Source of the DNA: QYQD01 sp040754095
Lineage (GTDB): Bacteria > Desulfobacterota > QYQD01
Length of the DNA stretch: 22,457 nt
NCBI GenBank assembly: GCA_040754095.1
Contig: JBFMFO010000032.1
Coordinates: 1-22,457, forward strand
Direction: 5' to 3'
The position numbers and the translations under genes are program-made. The notes under the pieces are model-generated. The model was not told where the DNA came from. It worked only from the letters and a program-made list of their open reading frames with translations, and did no database searches. Below, in pieces: positions 1 through 6,926 of the stretch (position 1 is its first letter; the number at the start of each line of letters is the position of its first letter).

Positions 1-17
1 GTGTTACTATCTTTCAT
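1..17 (-). CDS. Start of a leftward gene, cut by the window edge
   Basis: On the minus strand an ATG at 17-15 opens a frame reading MKDSN before the window ends. The motif AAGGAG (30-25) lies 7 nt upstream of this ATG, which is ideal Shine-Dalgarno spacing. Only five codons are visible, so the product cannot be named. The gene diverges from the HAD gene at 191, and its leader (18-83) has strong secondary structure. Confidence 0.45.
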
Positions 18-83
18 GGCTATGCTCCTTTCTTTAAGTTGGTTTTTACCAACTGGCTATCGTTTGCAAAAAGGAGTATAGCC
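18..83 (-). promoter_or_regulatory. Leader with mutually exclusive hairpins over the ribosome binding site
   Basis: Read on the minus strand, GGCTATACTCCTTT (83-70) is complementary in 13 of 14 positions to AAAGGAGCATAGCC (31-18), which contains the Shine-Dalgarno of the leftward gene. The same GGCTAT can instead pair with an inner ATAGCC (60-55), which would free the Shine-Dalgarno. Between them sits a perfect 7-bp hairpin, AGTTGGT/ACCAACT with a 4-nt loop (54-37). The arrangement is that of a translational switch or RNA thermometer. I do not recognise a known riboswitch consensus, so ligand and mechanism are unknown. Confidence 0.5.
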
Positions 84-190
84 TTTTTAAAGCTTTCCCG
101 TCCCCTCTGGAATATAGCAAGCTCTTTTCTAAAAGGGGGATACATTGTGGTCAGGTTTTGGCAATACGATATGATGAAAAAGGATAACAT

Positions 191-910
191 ATGAAGGGCA
201 CGACTTATCCGGCGGAGGCCTATATGGAATCTTCGGAAGGGCCGGTTTTGGAAAAGGGGCTGCTGGCCGGGAGGCGCATAAAGTATGTCCTCCTGGACAT
301 GGATGGGACGTTGCTGGATTTATATTTTGATGACTACTTCTGGGGGCATCTGGTGCCCGAGAAGTATGCGGAAAGACATGGCATAACCTTTGGCCGGGCC
401 GTGGATAAACTGCTGAAGAGATACGGGCATCATAAGGGTACGCTCAACTGGGCAGACGTGGACTTCTGGTCGGAAGAGCTTGACCTGGACATCCCCGCGC
501 TGAAAGAACAGATCAAACATCTCATCGAGGTCCATCCCCATGTCGAGGTCTTTCTCAGGAAGCTGAAAGGCTCTGAAAGAAAAGTCTTTCTGGTTACCGA
601 TGCCCACTACAAGGTGCTGGATTTAAAGATGAAAAAGACCAGGTTAGGCGGATATTTTGATGCCTGCATCACCTCTTTTGAGATAGGATACCCCAAGGAA
701 GATCTGAGATTCTGGTACCGGCTGTATGAAAAATTGGCCTTTGATAAGCAGGACACCCTGTTCATTGACGACACGGAACGGATACTGAAGACGGCCCGGG
801 AATTCGGGATAGGATACGTAGTCCATAAGGCCGTGGCGAATTCAAGAAAAGAGCCCTCTGTATCAAAACATTTCCCGGCGATAACCGATTTTAGAGAACT
901 GCTGTGGTAA
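191..910 (+). CDS. HAD-family hydrolase, GMP/IMP nucleotidase (YrfG-like)
   Basis: This 239-residue protein belongs to the haloacid dehalogenase superfamily. Motif I is LLDMDGTLLD, with the catalytic aspartates at about residues 36 and 38. It is followed by LYFDDYFW, a signature I associate with the E. coli YrfG group, which dephosphorylates GMP and IMP. Motif II is in FLVTDAH and motif IV is FIDDTERI near residue 190. The cap is short and helical, as in HAD subfamily I. The start ATG at 191 has AAGGAT 6 nt upstream. The first 30 residues precede the HAD core and look like a lineage-specific extension. The gene is alone, diverges from the gene at the left edge and converges on engB. The superfamily is certain; the nucleotidase substrate is inferred from the family. 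Confidence 0.85.
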   Translation: MKGTTYPAEAYMESSEGPVLEKGLLAGRRIKYVLLDMDGTLLDLYFDDYFWGHLVPEKYAERHGITFGRAVDKLLKRYGHHKGTLNWADVDFWSEELDLDIPALKEQIKHLIEVHPHVEVFLRKLKGSERKVFLVTDAHYKVLDLKMKKTRLGGYFDACITSFEIGYPKEDLRFWYRLYEKLAFDKQDTLFIDDTERILKTAREFGIGYVVHKAVANSRKEPSVSKHFPAITDFRELLW

Positions 911-977
911 GGGGCCTGCGCTAATCGGCAGGAGCCGCCGGCCGGTCATGTCCGGAAATGCAGAGAATGGGCGACGT

Positions 978-1577
978 TCAGGCGCTTAGCGGCGCCGGAG
1001 ATAGAAGCTCATCCAGTTTCGCCCAGGTAGCCTCTTTCCCTGCCCCGGTTAATGAGGAGAAGGGGATCATATCTTCAGTTTTTACAGATAATAATTGCCC
1101 GATGCGGGAGACTTGTTCCCGCTTTTTATTGCCGGAGAGCTTATCGGCCTTGGATAAGACAATGAGATAAGGGAGGTGGTGCGATTCAAACCAGGAAAGC
1201 AGGGAGAGGTCTTCCTCATTGGGCAGCCGCCGGATATCGAAGATGACTACCACTGCCTTCAGGGTTGATCTTTCCGTAAGATACCCCTCGATTAAGCCCT
1301 TCCAATCCTTTCTTACAGAGACAGGGACCCGGGCGTAGCCATAACCAGGCAGGTCGACGAAATAAATGACGTCATTCACCTGGTAAAAATTTATAGATTG
1401 TGTGCGTCCGGGGTCCTTGCTGGTCTGGGCCAGTTTTTTCCGGCCCACCAGGGTGTTTATAAATGAGGATTTGCCGACGTTGGACCGTCCCGCGAAGGCC
1501 ACCTCAGGGCGGTCCGCGTCCGGTAGCTGGGGTAACTTATAGACACTTTTCAGGAAATCAACAGAATGGACATGCAT
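978..1577 (-). CDS. engB: Ribosome biogenesis GTPase EngB/YsxC/YihA
   Basis: EngB is a small cytoplasmic GTPase needed for assembly of the large ribosomal subunit. The 199-residue length is typical. The P-loop is GRSNVGKS at about residues 30-37, the switch I threonine lies in DPGRTQS, the G3 motif is DLPGYG near residue 75, and the G4 motif appears as SKADK instead of NKxD, which is normal for this family. The ATG at 1577 gives the family's usual N-terminus (VDFLKSVYKLPQLP); its Shine-Dalgarno is weak. The gene converges with the HAD gene across a 67-bp gap. It lies downstream of the TPR lipoprotein gene in the same direction, but the 293-bp gap between them is full of palindromic repeats, so independent transcription is likely. 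Confidence 0.96.
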   Translation of the reverse strand: MHVHSVDFLKSVYKLPQLPDADRPEVAFAGRSNVGKSSFINTLVGRKKLAQTSKDPGRTQSINFYQVNDVIYFVDLPGYGYARVPVSVRKDWKGLIEGYLTERSTLKAVVVIFDIRRLPNEEDLSLLSWFESHHLPYLIVLSKADKLSGNKKREQVSRIGQLLSVKTEDMIPFSSLTGAGKEATWAKLDELLSPAPLSA

Positions 1578-1647
1578 AGTGATACCAGGTGACTAAGTAG
1601 CTGAATGTCGGTAGATCCGCCGCGGGAGGGCCAAAAATTTCATCTGA

Positions 1648-1758
1648 AAATCCCCCTGTATCCCCCTTTTCCAAAGGGGGAATATGATGTGCCCTCCTTT
1701 TTCCAAAGTGGGACTTCACGGATTCCCCCCCCTTAGTAAAGGGGGGGAGGGGGGATTA
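1648..1758. repeat. C-rich/G-rich palindromic intergenic repeat
   Basis: Blocks of CCCCC-CTTT followed by AAAGGGGG form nested hairpins, the clearest at 1731-1757 (GATTCCCCCCCC with GGGGGGATT). Similar cores occur at 16957-17001 and 20653-20728. The remaining bases to 1870 are low-complexity intergenic DNA with no gene that I can support. Confidence 0.7.
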
Positions 1759-1870
1759 TTTTCGTTGTCCTTTGTGTCTCTTTGAGACATGGATGTTTCA
1801 CCATTTGAACCTTTGGTAATTTGGCATTTATTTGAAATTTGGGCTTTGGACTTTGAGCTTTTTTGAGGGC

Positions 1871-2638
1871 CTACTTTAACTCTGCCATGGCCTTGCGCGC
1901 CTGCCTGCCCCATGCGCTGTCCGGGGATAACCGGACCACCTCTTCAAAGGCGGCCAGGGCCTGTATTTCCTTATGTTGCCTTAAATAGGCCTCGCCCAGG
2001 TGATAATGGGCCTCGGCATACGAAGGGAAATAAGTTACGGCCTGTTGAAAGGCGTCCAGGGCCTTTTCCAGATCATCTTGCTCCATATATACTATGCCAA
2101 GGTTATTAAAGGCGCTCTCGTAGCGCGGGGAAAAACGAAGCGCCATGTTGTAATTATGGATGGCCTTGTCATATTCCTTTTTACGATAGTACGCCCAGCC
2201 CATGTTGTTATATGCGAATTGAGGGGTAAGATAGAGGGGGTTGGATAAGGCCAGGTTAAACTGCTGAATAGCCTTATCCCAGTCTTCCAGCGTCAGATAA
2301 ACGGTCCCCATGTTATTGTAAGCCTCTGATAAGTCTGGTTTCAGCTTTACGGCCTGATTAAAGTGCTCAATGGCCTTCTCAAAATCGGCGCGTGTAGTGT
2401 AGACGCGCCCGAGCAGATTATGTACGGCCGGGTTTCCCTTGTCCAGATTGTAAGCGGTTAATGCCTCTCCCAGGGCGGCCGGTAGATTTCCTTCGCTCAG
2501 GTAGGTATCGCTCAGCCTCAGGTGTATCATGGTCTTTTTCTGGCGTATGGCCATGTCTTCAGCGCAAGATACAAGCGTCAAGGTAAGCAGGATGAGTAAA
2601 AAAAACCGCAGCCCTGTTCTTTGCCGGGGCATAGCCAT
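1871..2638 (-). CDS. TPR-repeat lipoprotein (PilF/PilW-like)
   Basis: The 255-residue protein begins with a lipoprotein signal peptide: basic MPRQRTGLR, a hydrophobic stretch, then the lipobox LVSC with the modified cysteine at residue 25. The rest is about six tetratricopeptide repeats, roughly residues 36-250, with repeated patterns such as AYNNMGTVYL and AFNNLGIVYM. It should be a membrane-anchored periplasmic scaffold, like the PilF/PilW pilotins of type IV pili, but TPR lipoproteins serve many complexes and no pilus genes are nearby. The start codon overlaps the hisG stop (TAATG), so translation is probably coupled to hisG. Met3 is a possible alternative start. Confidence 0.85.
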   Translation of the reverse strand: MAMPRQRTGLRFFLLILLTLTLVSCAEDMAIRQKKTMIHLRLSDTYLSEGNLPAALGEALTAYNLDKGNPAVHNLLGRVYTTRADFEKAIEHFNQAVKLKPDLSEAYNNMGTVYLTLEDWDKAIQQFNLALSNPLYLTPQFAYNNMGWAYYRKKEYDKAIHNYNMALRFSPRYESAFNNLGIVYMEQDDLEKALDAFQQAVTYFPSYAEAHYHLGEAYLRQHKEIQALAAFEEVVRLSPDSAWGRQARKAMAELK

Positions 2639-3510
2639 TATATCACCTTATTCAGGGAGTATTCTATAATCCCTTCCGCTCCGGCCCTGAGGAGTTTGGG
2701 GATAAGGTCTCTGACCGTTTTCTCTTCAACGACGGTCTCCACCGAATACCACTGAGATTGGTAAAGATGGGCTATCGTCGGCGCGTTGAGACTGGGGAGT
2801 AAGCCAATGACCACTTCTAATTTTTCTTCAGGGACATTCATCTTAATGCCGACCATTTTGTAGGCCAGCAGGGCGCCTTTTAACAGCAAGGCGATCTGCT
2901 GTATCTTTTCTTTTTTCCATCCGTCCTGCCAGGACTCGTTATTGGCGATGAGCTGGGTATTGGACTGCATAAATTCGTGGATGATGTGCAGGCCGTGCGC
3001 CTTTATGGTGCTGCCGGTCTCGGTAACCTCTACGATAGCGTCGGCCAATCCCGACACCACCTTGGCCTCGGTAGCTCCCCAGGAGAATTCGACCTGGACG
3101 GGGATATCCCTTTCCGCAAAATAGCGTTTCGTAAAGTTGACCAATTCTGTAGCTATTTTCTTGCCGGCGAGGTCCTCCAGTTTCTTAATGGGCGAGTTTA
3201 CCGGCACTGCCAGCACCCAGCGGGTAGGGCGATTGCTTACCTTGGAATAGACCAGATCATCTACCACAGTAATCTGCGAACCATTTTCCAGTATCCAGTC
3301 CTTGCCGGTAAGCCCGGCATCCAGGGTGGCGTTTTCCACGTAACGGGACATCTCCTGGGCCCGGCAGATGTGACATTCAATGTGTTCGTCATCTATCTCC
3401 GGGAAATAGCTGCGGGAATTAAGCGATATCTTCCACCCGGACCTGGCGAATAATTCAAGTGTGGCCTTTTCCAGGCTGCCCTTGGGTATGCCCAGCCTTA
3501 GTTTTTTCAA
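2638..3510 (-). CDS. hisG: ATP phosphoribosyltransferase, long form (HisG)
   Basis: HisG joins ATP and PRPP in the first step of histidine synthesis and is the feedback-controlled enzyme. At 290 residues this is the long form. The catalytic part contains LRLGIPKGSLE at the N-terminus, DAGLTGKDWI near residue 65, and the PRPP-binding loop ADAIVEVTETGSTIKAHGL around residues 155-175. A C-terminal regulatory ACT-like domain follows (about 210-290), so no HisZ partner is needed. The start is TTG at 3510, overlapping the hisI stop (TCTTGA), with AAGGAGG about 10 nt upstream inside the end of hisI. It is translationally linked to hisI before it and the TPR gene after it. Confidence 0.96.
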   Translation of the reverse strand: MKKLRLGIPKGSLEKATLELFARSGWKISLNSRSYFPEIDDEHIECHICRAQEMSRYVENATLDAGLTGKDWILENGSQITVVDDLVYSKVSNRPTRWVLAVPVNSPIKKLEDLAGKKIATELVNFTKRYFAERDIPVQVEFSWGATEAKVVSGLADAIVEVTETGSTIKAHGLHIIHEFMQSNTQLIANNESWQDGWKKEKIQQIALLLKGALLAYKMVGIKMNVPEEKLEVVIGLLPSLNAPTIAHLYQSQWYSVETVVEEKTVRDLIPKLLRAGAEGIIEYSLNKVI

Positions 3511-3884
3511 GACTTATAAACCTCCTTGGGATCAAATACCTTTTCTCCTGCGATCTTCAATTCCTTGTCTTCTACCTTCCGATAGAAACAGCTCCTGTAC
3601 CCGGTGTGGCAGGCCGCGCCGCCAAGCTGATCCACCTTGACCAGTATGGTATCCTCGTCACAGTCAACATAGATTTCTTTTACCACCTGGACATGACCGG
3701 AGCTTTTACCCTTAAGCCACAGCTCCTGACGGGTGCGGCTGAAGTAATGGACCTTTCCGGTCTCCAGGGTTTTTTGCCAGGCCTCTTCATTCATATAGGC
3801 GAGCATCAGGACTTCGCCCGTCTTGTAATCCTGGGCAATAGCAGGTAATAACCCATTGCTCTTAGCAAAATTGAGCTTAACCAC
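3507..3884 (-). CDS. hisI: Phosphoribosyl-AMP cyclohydrolase (HisI)
   Basis: HisI opens the adenine ring of phosphoribosyl-AMP, the third step of histidine synthesis. The protein has 125 residues, the length of the stand-alone enzyme, with no fused HisE pyrophosphohydrolase domain. Diagnostic parts are GEVLMLAYMN, WLKGKSSGH, the metal-binding aspartates in YVDCDEDTIL, and the zinc cysteines in CHTGYRSCFYR. The start is GTG at 3884 with AAAGG 7 nt upstream. It is first in an overlapping hisI-hisG-TPR operon. HisE and the other his genes are not in the window. Confidence 0.96.
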   Translation of the reverse strand: MVKLNFAKSNGLLPAIAQDYKTGEVLMLAYMNEEAWQKTLETGKVHYFSRTRQELWLKGKSSGHVQVVKEIYVDCDEDTILVKVDQLGGAACHTGYRSCFYRKVEDKELKIAGEKVFDPKEVYKS

Positions 3885-3922
3885 GTCTGAACCTTTCTGT
3901 TTTCCACATCGGTGACTGATTA

Positions 3923-4069
3923 GTTTTCATCCGGAAACTATCGTTTCAGAATGAAAGCTTTCAGCTTTCAGCCGTCAGCAAAAAATAAGACAAACAACGT
4001 CTTAAGCTGAAAGCTGATAGCTGACTGCTGACCGCTCCATCCGGAAATCTCGCGTTTCCGGATGAACAC
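3923..4069. repeat. 147-bp inverted-repeat element, copy A
   Basis: The element is bounded by near-perfect inverted ends: GTTTTCATCCGGAAAC (3923-3938) and GTTTCCGGATGAACAC (4054-4069), 15 of 16 matching. Inside are palindromic motifs of the type AAGCTGATAGCTGA. A second copy in the opposite orientation lies at 15764-15910. There is no open frame, so it would be a non-autonomous mobile element or a large palindromic repeat unit. Together with the lpxC terminator it fills most of the 301-bp gap between hisI and lpxC. Confidence 0.75.
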
Positions 4070-4100
4070 TAATTAAAATGTAAGCAGGCGATTGTCAATC

Positions 4101-4138
4101 AAAAACTGCCTTGGAATAGGCGCATACCTATTCCAAGG
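4101..4138 (-). terminator. Rho-independent terminator of lpxC
   Basis: Read on the minus strand, a perfect 12-bp stem CCTTGGAATAGG/CCTATTCCAAGG with a 6-nt loop is followed by CAGTTTTTG. It lies 48 bp beyond the lpxC stop. Outer arms GTCAATCA (4094-4101) and TGATTGAC (4152-4159) extend the inverted repeat. Confidence 0.85.
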
Positions 4139-4185
4139 GGTTGTTTACCAATGATTGACGGAGAGTGCTTGCTTGGTCAGACAGA

Positions 4186-5112
4186 CTAGAATGGGGCCGC
4201 AGGGGCGACTACATTGACATACCCCACAGCGGGTTGCGGGTTGTGTTGCCCAAGAAACCCTGCACACTCAACCCAGCGTCCCGTTTGAATGGCTATTTTC
4301 TGAAGCAGGCGGTGGTGTAGCGCATGTCCGGATTTATGGACTACAATGTGTCCCATGATCGGCTTACCGAGGAGCGCTATATCTCCAAGTAAGTCCAGTA
4401 TCTTGTGACGGACAAACTCGTTCTCAAATCTCAGGCCGCCTTCGTTTAGAATAGAAGAGTCGTCCATGACGATAGCATTGTCGAGAGAGCCTCCTAAGGC
4501 AAAGCCGTTTTCCTTAAGATTTTGGACTTCGTACAGGAAACCGAAGGTCCGGGCATTCGCAATTTCCCGGCAGAACGTCTCTTCTGAGAAGGCCATGCTA
4601 TAAGATTGCTGTTGTATAAGGGGATGATTAAAATCAATGCTGTATGTGATCTTCAGGGAGTCGTCCGGATATATAGATAGGGTTTTATCTTCACAACGAA
4701 CCTGGATAGGTTCGATTATCTTGATATATACCCTTTTTTCTCTCTGTTTGACCGGCCTGGCCTTATTCAGCATAAGGACAAAAGGCGCGGCGCTTCCATC
4801 CAGACTGGGAACCTCCGGGCCGTCTATCTCGACGAGCGCATTATCTATTCCCATACCCATAAAGGCCGCCATAAGGTGCTCTACGGTAGCCACACTGACA
4901 TCTCCCGCGCCCAATGTAGTGGCCAGGGTCGTGTCTGTTATATACTTGTAATGAGCGGGAACTGACGGCTTGCCCGGCAGGTCGGTACGTCTGAAGATAA
5001 TCCCGGTATTATCCGGAGCAGGCTTAATGATTAGATTAACCTCTAATCCGCTATGCAGGCCTATCCCTGAACATCTTACTTCTTGAGTTATGGTATGCTG
5101 ATAAGGTGACAA
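4186..5112 (-). CDS. lpxC: UDP-3-O-acyl-N-acetylglucosamine deacetylase (LpxC)
   Basis: LpxC is the zinc-dependent cytoplasmic deacetylase that commits the cell to lipid A synthesis, so the host has an LPS-type outer membrane. The protein has 308 residues, close to the usual 305. The zinc ligands are visible: His79 in VEHLMAA, and His236 and Asp240 in FVRHKILDLLGD. The catalytic histidine is His263 in VHKSGHALHH. SLDGSAAPF and the GIGLHSG N-terminus are also typical. The start is TTG at 5112, supported by GGAGAGGG 6 nt upstream. It is a single-gene unit with its own terminator, and no other lpx genes are adjacent. Confidence 0.97.
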   Translation of the reverse strand: MSPYQHTITQEVRCSGIGLHSGLEVNLIIKPAPDNTGIIFRRTDLPGKPSVPAHYKYITDTTLATTLGAGDVSVATVEHLMAAFMGMGIDNALVEIDGPEVPSLDGSAAPFVLMLNKARPVKQREKRVYIKIIEPIQVRCEDKTLSIYPDDSLKITYSIDFNHPLIQQQSYSMAFSEETFCREIANARTFGFLYEVQNLKENGFALGGSLDNAIVMDDSSILNEGGLRFENEFVRHKILDLLGDIALLGKPIMGHIVVHKSGHALHHRLLQKIAIQTGRWVECAGFLGQHNPQPAVGYVNVVAPAAPF

Positions 5113-5344
5113 AGTAAACCCTCTCCAATAAAAAGTTAATCAGTGTATATGCAATACTCGTGCCTATGTTGGTTAAGATGGACCCTGATAATTATTTGTA
5201 GTTATTTCAAATTGTTATGTGATAGCTTTCCAGGTGTTTTTTCTATAACTTCCATAAAACTGTCCTTCTAGCTACGGCCACCTGTGTCAAAAAGGACACG
5301 ATAAGTTCGTGGACTATGTACTTTTTATAACAATATAACTATCC
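5113..5344. other. Intergenic region upstream of lpxC, no gene seen
   Basis: This AT-rich stretch between mobA and lpxC should hold the leftward lpxC promoter, but I see no convincing -35/-10 pair. A small hairpin GTGTC/GACAC lies at 5284-5299. No open frame with a ribosome binding site is present. Confidence 0.5.
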
Positions 5345-5440
5345 GCCACAAAGGCACTAAGACACCAAATCAGATTAATTTCGAATTTCGAAATTCGAAT
5401 CTCGAAATTTTTTAACTTTGTGTCTTAGTGCCTTGGTGGC
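5345..5440. repeat. Inverted-repeat element abutting the mobA stop
   Basis: Terminal arms of 21 bp, starting GCCACAAAGGCACTAAGACA (5345-5365) and ending with its near complement (5420-5440), match at 20 of 21 positions. The core holds nested TTCGAA-type palindromes. The last base of the right arm is the first base of the mobA stop codon (5440-5442). As a folded RNA it could also end mobA transcription. Confidence 0.75.
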
Positions 5441-6024
5441 TATAATTGTATGTTTACCCAATCTTCAGGTGTATTAATATTAACGCAGGAACGCATCTCA
5501 GGATCGATTTCAGATAAGTCCGCCCCGGTTATGGTTTTTATTCTAACCCGGTTATAAAAACCGGTAATCTTAAGCTGGTTGGCGATAAGGTCTTCATGAA
5601 TGTAATCGAGACATCTTCGGGCATATACGGCATGGAGCGGCTCATAACCACCGGAGATAAGCGGTACAATGACATCCCGGCCCGGTTTTACCTGCTTCAG
5701 GATGTAAAGAATAACCTCTTTCTTCAAGAAGGGCATGTCACAGGCCACAACAAAGGCATGGGACGAGGCGGCATAAAAAAGACCGGTGTAAAGTCCGCCC
5801 AAAGGGCCTTTTCCTTTTATGAGGTCGGTTACTACCTTAACGCCTAGAAAGGAATAAACGCAGGGGTGGTTGGTCACCACGATTAACTCATCGAATATGT
5901 CTTTCAGAACCTCACAGATGTGACCTATAATAGGCCTGCCTTCCAGCGTCAGCAGGGCCTTATTTTCTTTCATCCGTTCACTTTTCCCGCCGGCCAGTAT
6001 TATGGCAGTCATTTTTAGAACCAT
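5440..6024 (-). CDS. mobA: Molybdenum cofactor guanylyltransferase (MobA)
   Basis: MobA transfers GMP to molybdopterin to form the bis-MGD cofactor used by DMSO-reductase-family enzymes such as formate dehydrogenases. The nucleotidyltransferase signature AIILAGGKSERM is at the N-terminus with the downstream lysine in KENKALL. GKGPLGGLYTGL and VACDMPFL, which bind GTP and metal, follow. The best start is the ATG at 6024, which overlaps the era stop (TAATG) and gives 194 residues; an ATG at 6012 is also possible. The upstream in-frame extension to 6087 lies inside era and is unlikely to be translated. Last gene of the rnc-radical SAM-era-mobA run. Confidence 0.93.
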   Translation of the reverse strand: MVLKMTAIILAGGKSERMKENKALLTLEGRPIIGHICEVLKDIFDELIVVTNHPCVYSFLGVKVVTDLIKGKGPLGGLYTGLFYAASSHAFVVACDMPFLKKEVILYILKQVKPGRDVIVPLISGGYEPLHAVYARRCLDYIHEDLIANQLKITGFYNRVRIKTITGADLSEIDPEMRSCVNINTPEDWVNIQL

Positions 6025-6926
6025 TAGTATCCCATCTGTTTCATGATCTCCGGGCTTTTTACCCAGCCCTTGCGTACCTTGACCCACAGCCTGAGGAAGA
6101 CCTTTGCGCCGGCCATGACCTCTATCTCCTTGCGGGCCGCTTCGCCGATTTTCTTAAGCAGGCTGCCGCCCTTACCGATCACGATGCCTTTCTGCGAATC
6201 TTTCTCCACATAAATTGTAGCGGAGATGGATATGATCTGTTTTTCGGCATTTTCCTTGAATTCGTCAATAATTACTGCCGTGGCATAGGGAATTTCCTGG
6301 CCGGTCAAGAGAAATATTTTTTCGCGGATAATTTCAGCGGCAATAAACCGTTCCGGCTGATCGGTAATCATGTCCGATGGATAATAAGGAACACCGGCCG
6401 GTATATCACTAAGGATGTTTGCCAGTAAGACATCTACTCCCTCGCCGGTCAAGGCAGATATAGGGATGATAGCCTTGAAGTCATAAATATCTTTGTAGTG
6501 CGCAATTAACGGCAAAAGGGTTTCCTTTTTTATCAGGTCCGTCTTGTTGATAGCCAGGATTACGGGGGTAGGGATATTGTGCAGCTTTTCGATAACCAGC
6601 GCCGTATCATTACCAGATGGATGGAGACCGGCATCTACGGTCAGGAGGACGACGTCAACCTCGCGCAGGGTATCTACGGCAGCCTTCACCATGAATTCGC
6701 CCAGGACATTTTTGGCCTTGTGGATACCCGGTGTATCCAGGAAGATAATCTGATATTCCGGTCGGGTCAGGATTCCTGATATCCTGTTTCGTGTCGTCTG
6801 GGGGCGGGGAGAGACGATGGCCGTCTTTTGCCCTAAAAACCGGTTAAGGAGCGTGGATTTACCTACATTGGGAGCGCCGATAATGGCCACATATCCGGAC
6901 TTGAAATCTTTAACCTCGTGTGACAC
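6024..6926 (-). CDS. era: GTPase Era
   Basis: Era binds the 3' end of 16S rRNA and checks maturation of the small ribosomal subunit. The GTPase motifs are clear: G1 GAPNVGKST, G3 DTPGIH, G4 NKTD and G5 SALTGEG. The C-terminal KH RNA-binding domain has VIGKGGSLLKKIG. I prefer the GTG at 6926 as start: it has GGGGGG 6 nt upstream and gives 300 residues, the usual length. A TTG at 6944 is also in frame. The start overlaps the end of the radical SAM gene by 17 bp, and the stop overlaps mobA, so the three are translationally coupled. The rnc-era association is widespread. Confidence 0.96.
   Translation of the reverse strand: MSHEVKDFKSGYVAIIGAPNVGKSTLLNRFLGQKTAIVSPRPQTTRNRISGILTRPEYQIIFLDTPGIHKAKNVLGEFMVKAAVDTLREVDVVLLTVDAGLHPSGNDTALVIEKLHNIPTPVILAINKTDLIKKETLLPLIAHYKDIYDFKAIIPISALTGEGVDVLLANILSDIPAGVPYYPSDMITDQPERFIAAEIIREKIFLLTGQEIPYATAVIIDEFKENAEKQIISISATIYVEKDSQKGIVIGKGGSLLKKIGEAARKEIEVMAGAKVFLRLWVKVRKGWVKSPEIMKQMGY

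Noticed and set aside
18..83. c-di-GMP (GEMM), preQ1 or another known riboswitch in the leftward leader
   Set aside because: The conserved loop sequences of those classes are not present; only the switch-like pairing is seen.
2977..3453. Long plus-strand open frame opposite hisG, and other long antisense frames (for example 9658-10200 and 12602-13294)
   Set aside because: They are shadows of well-supported genes on the other strand, without ribosome binding sites or recognisable domains.
6025..6087. Upstream extension of the mobA frame inside era
   Set aside because: MobA proteins start just before the LAGG motif, and the TAATG overlap with era gives a natural start.
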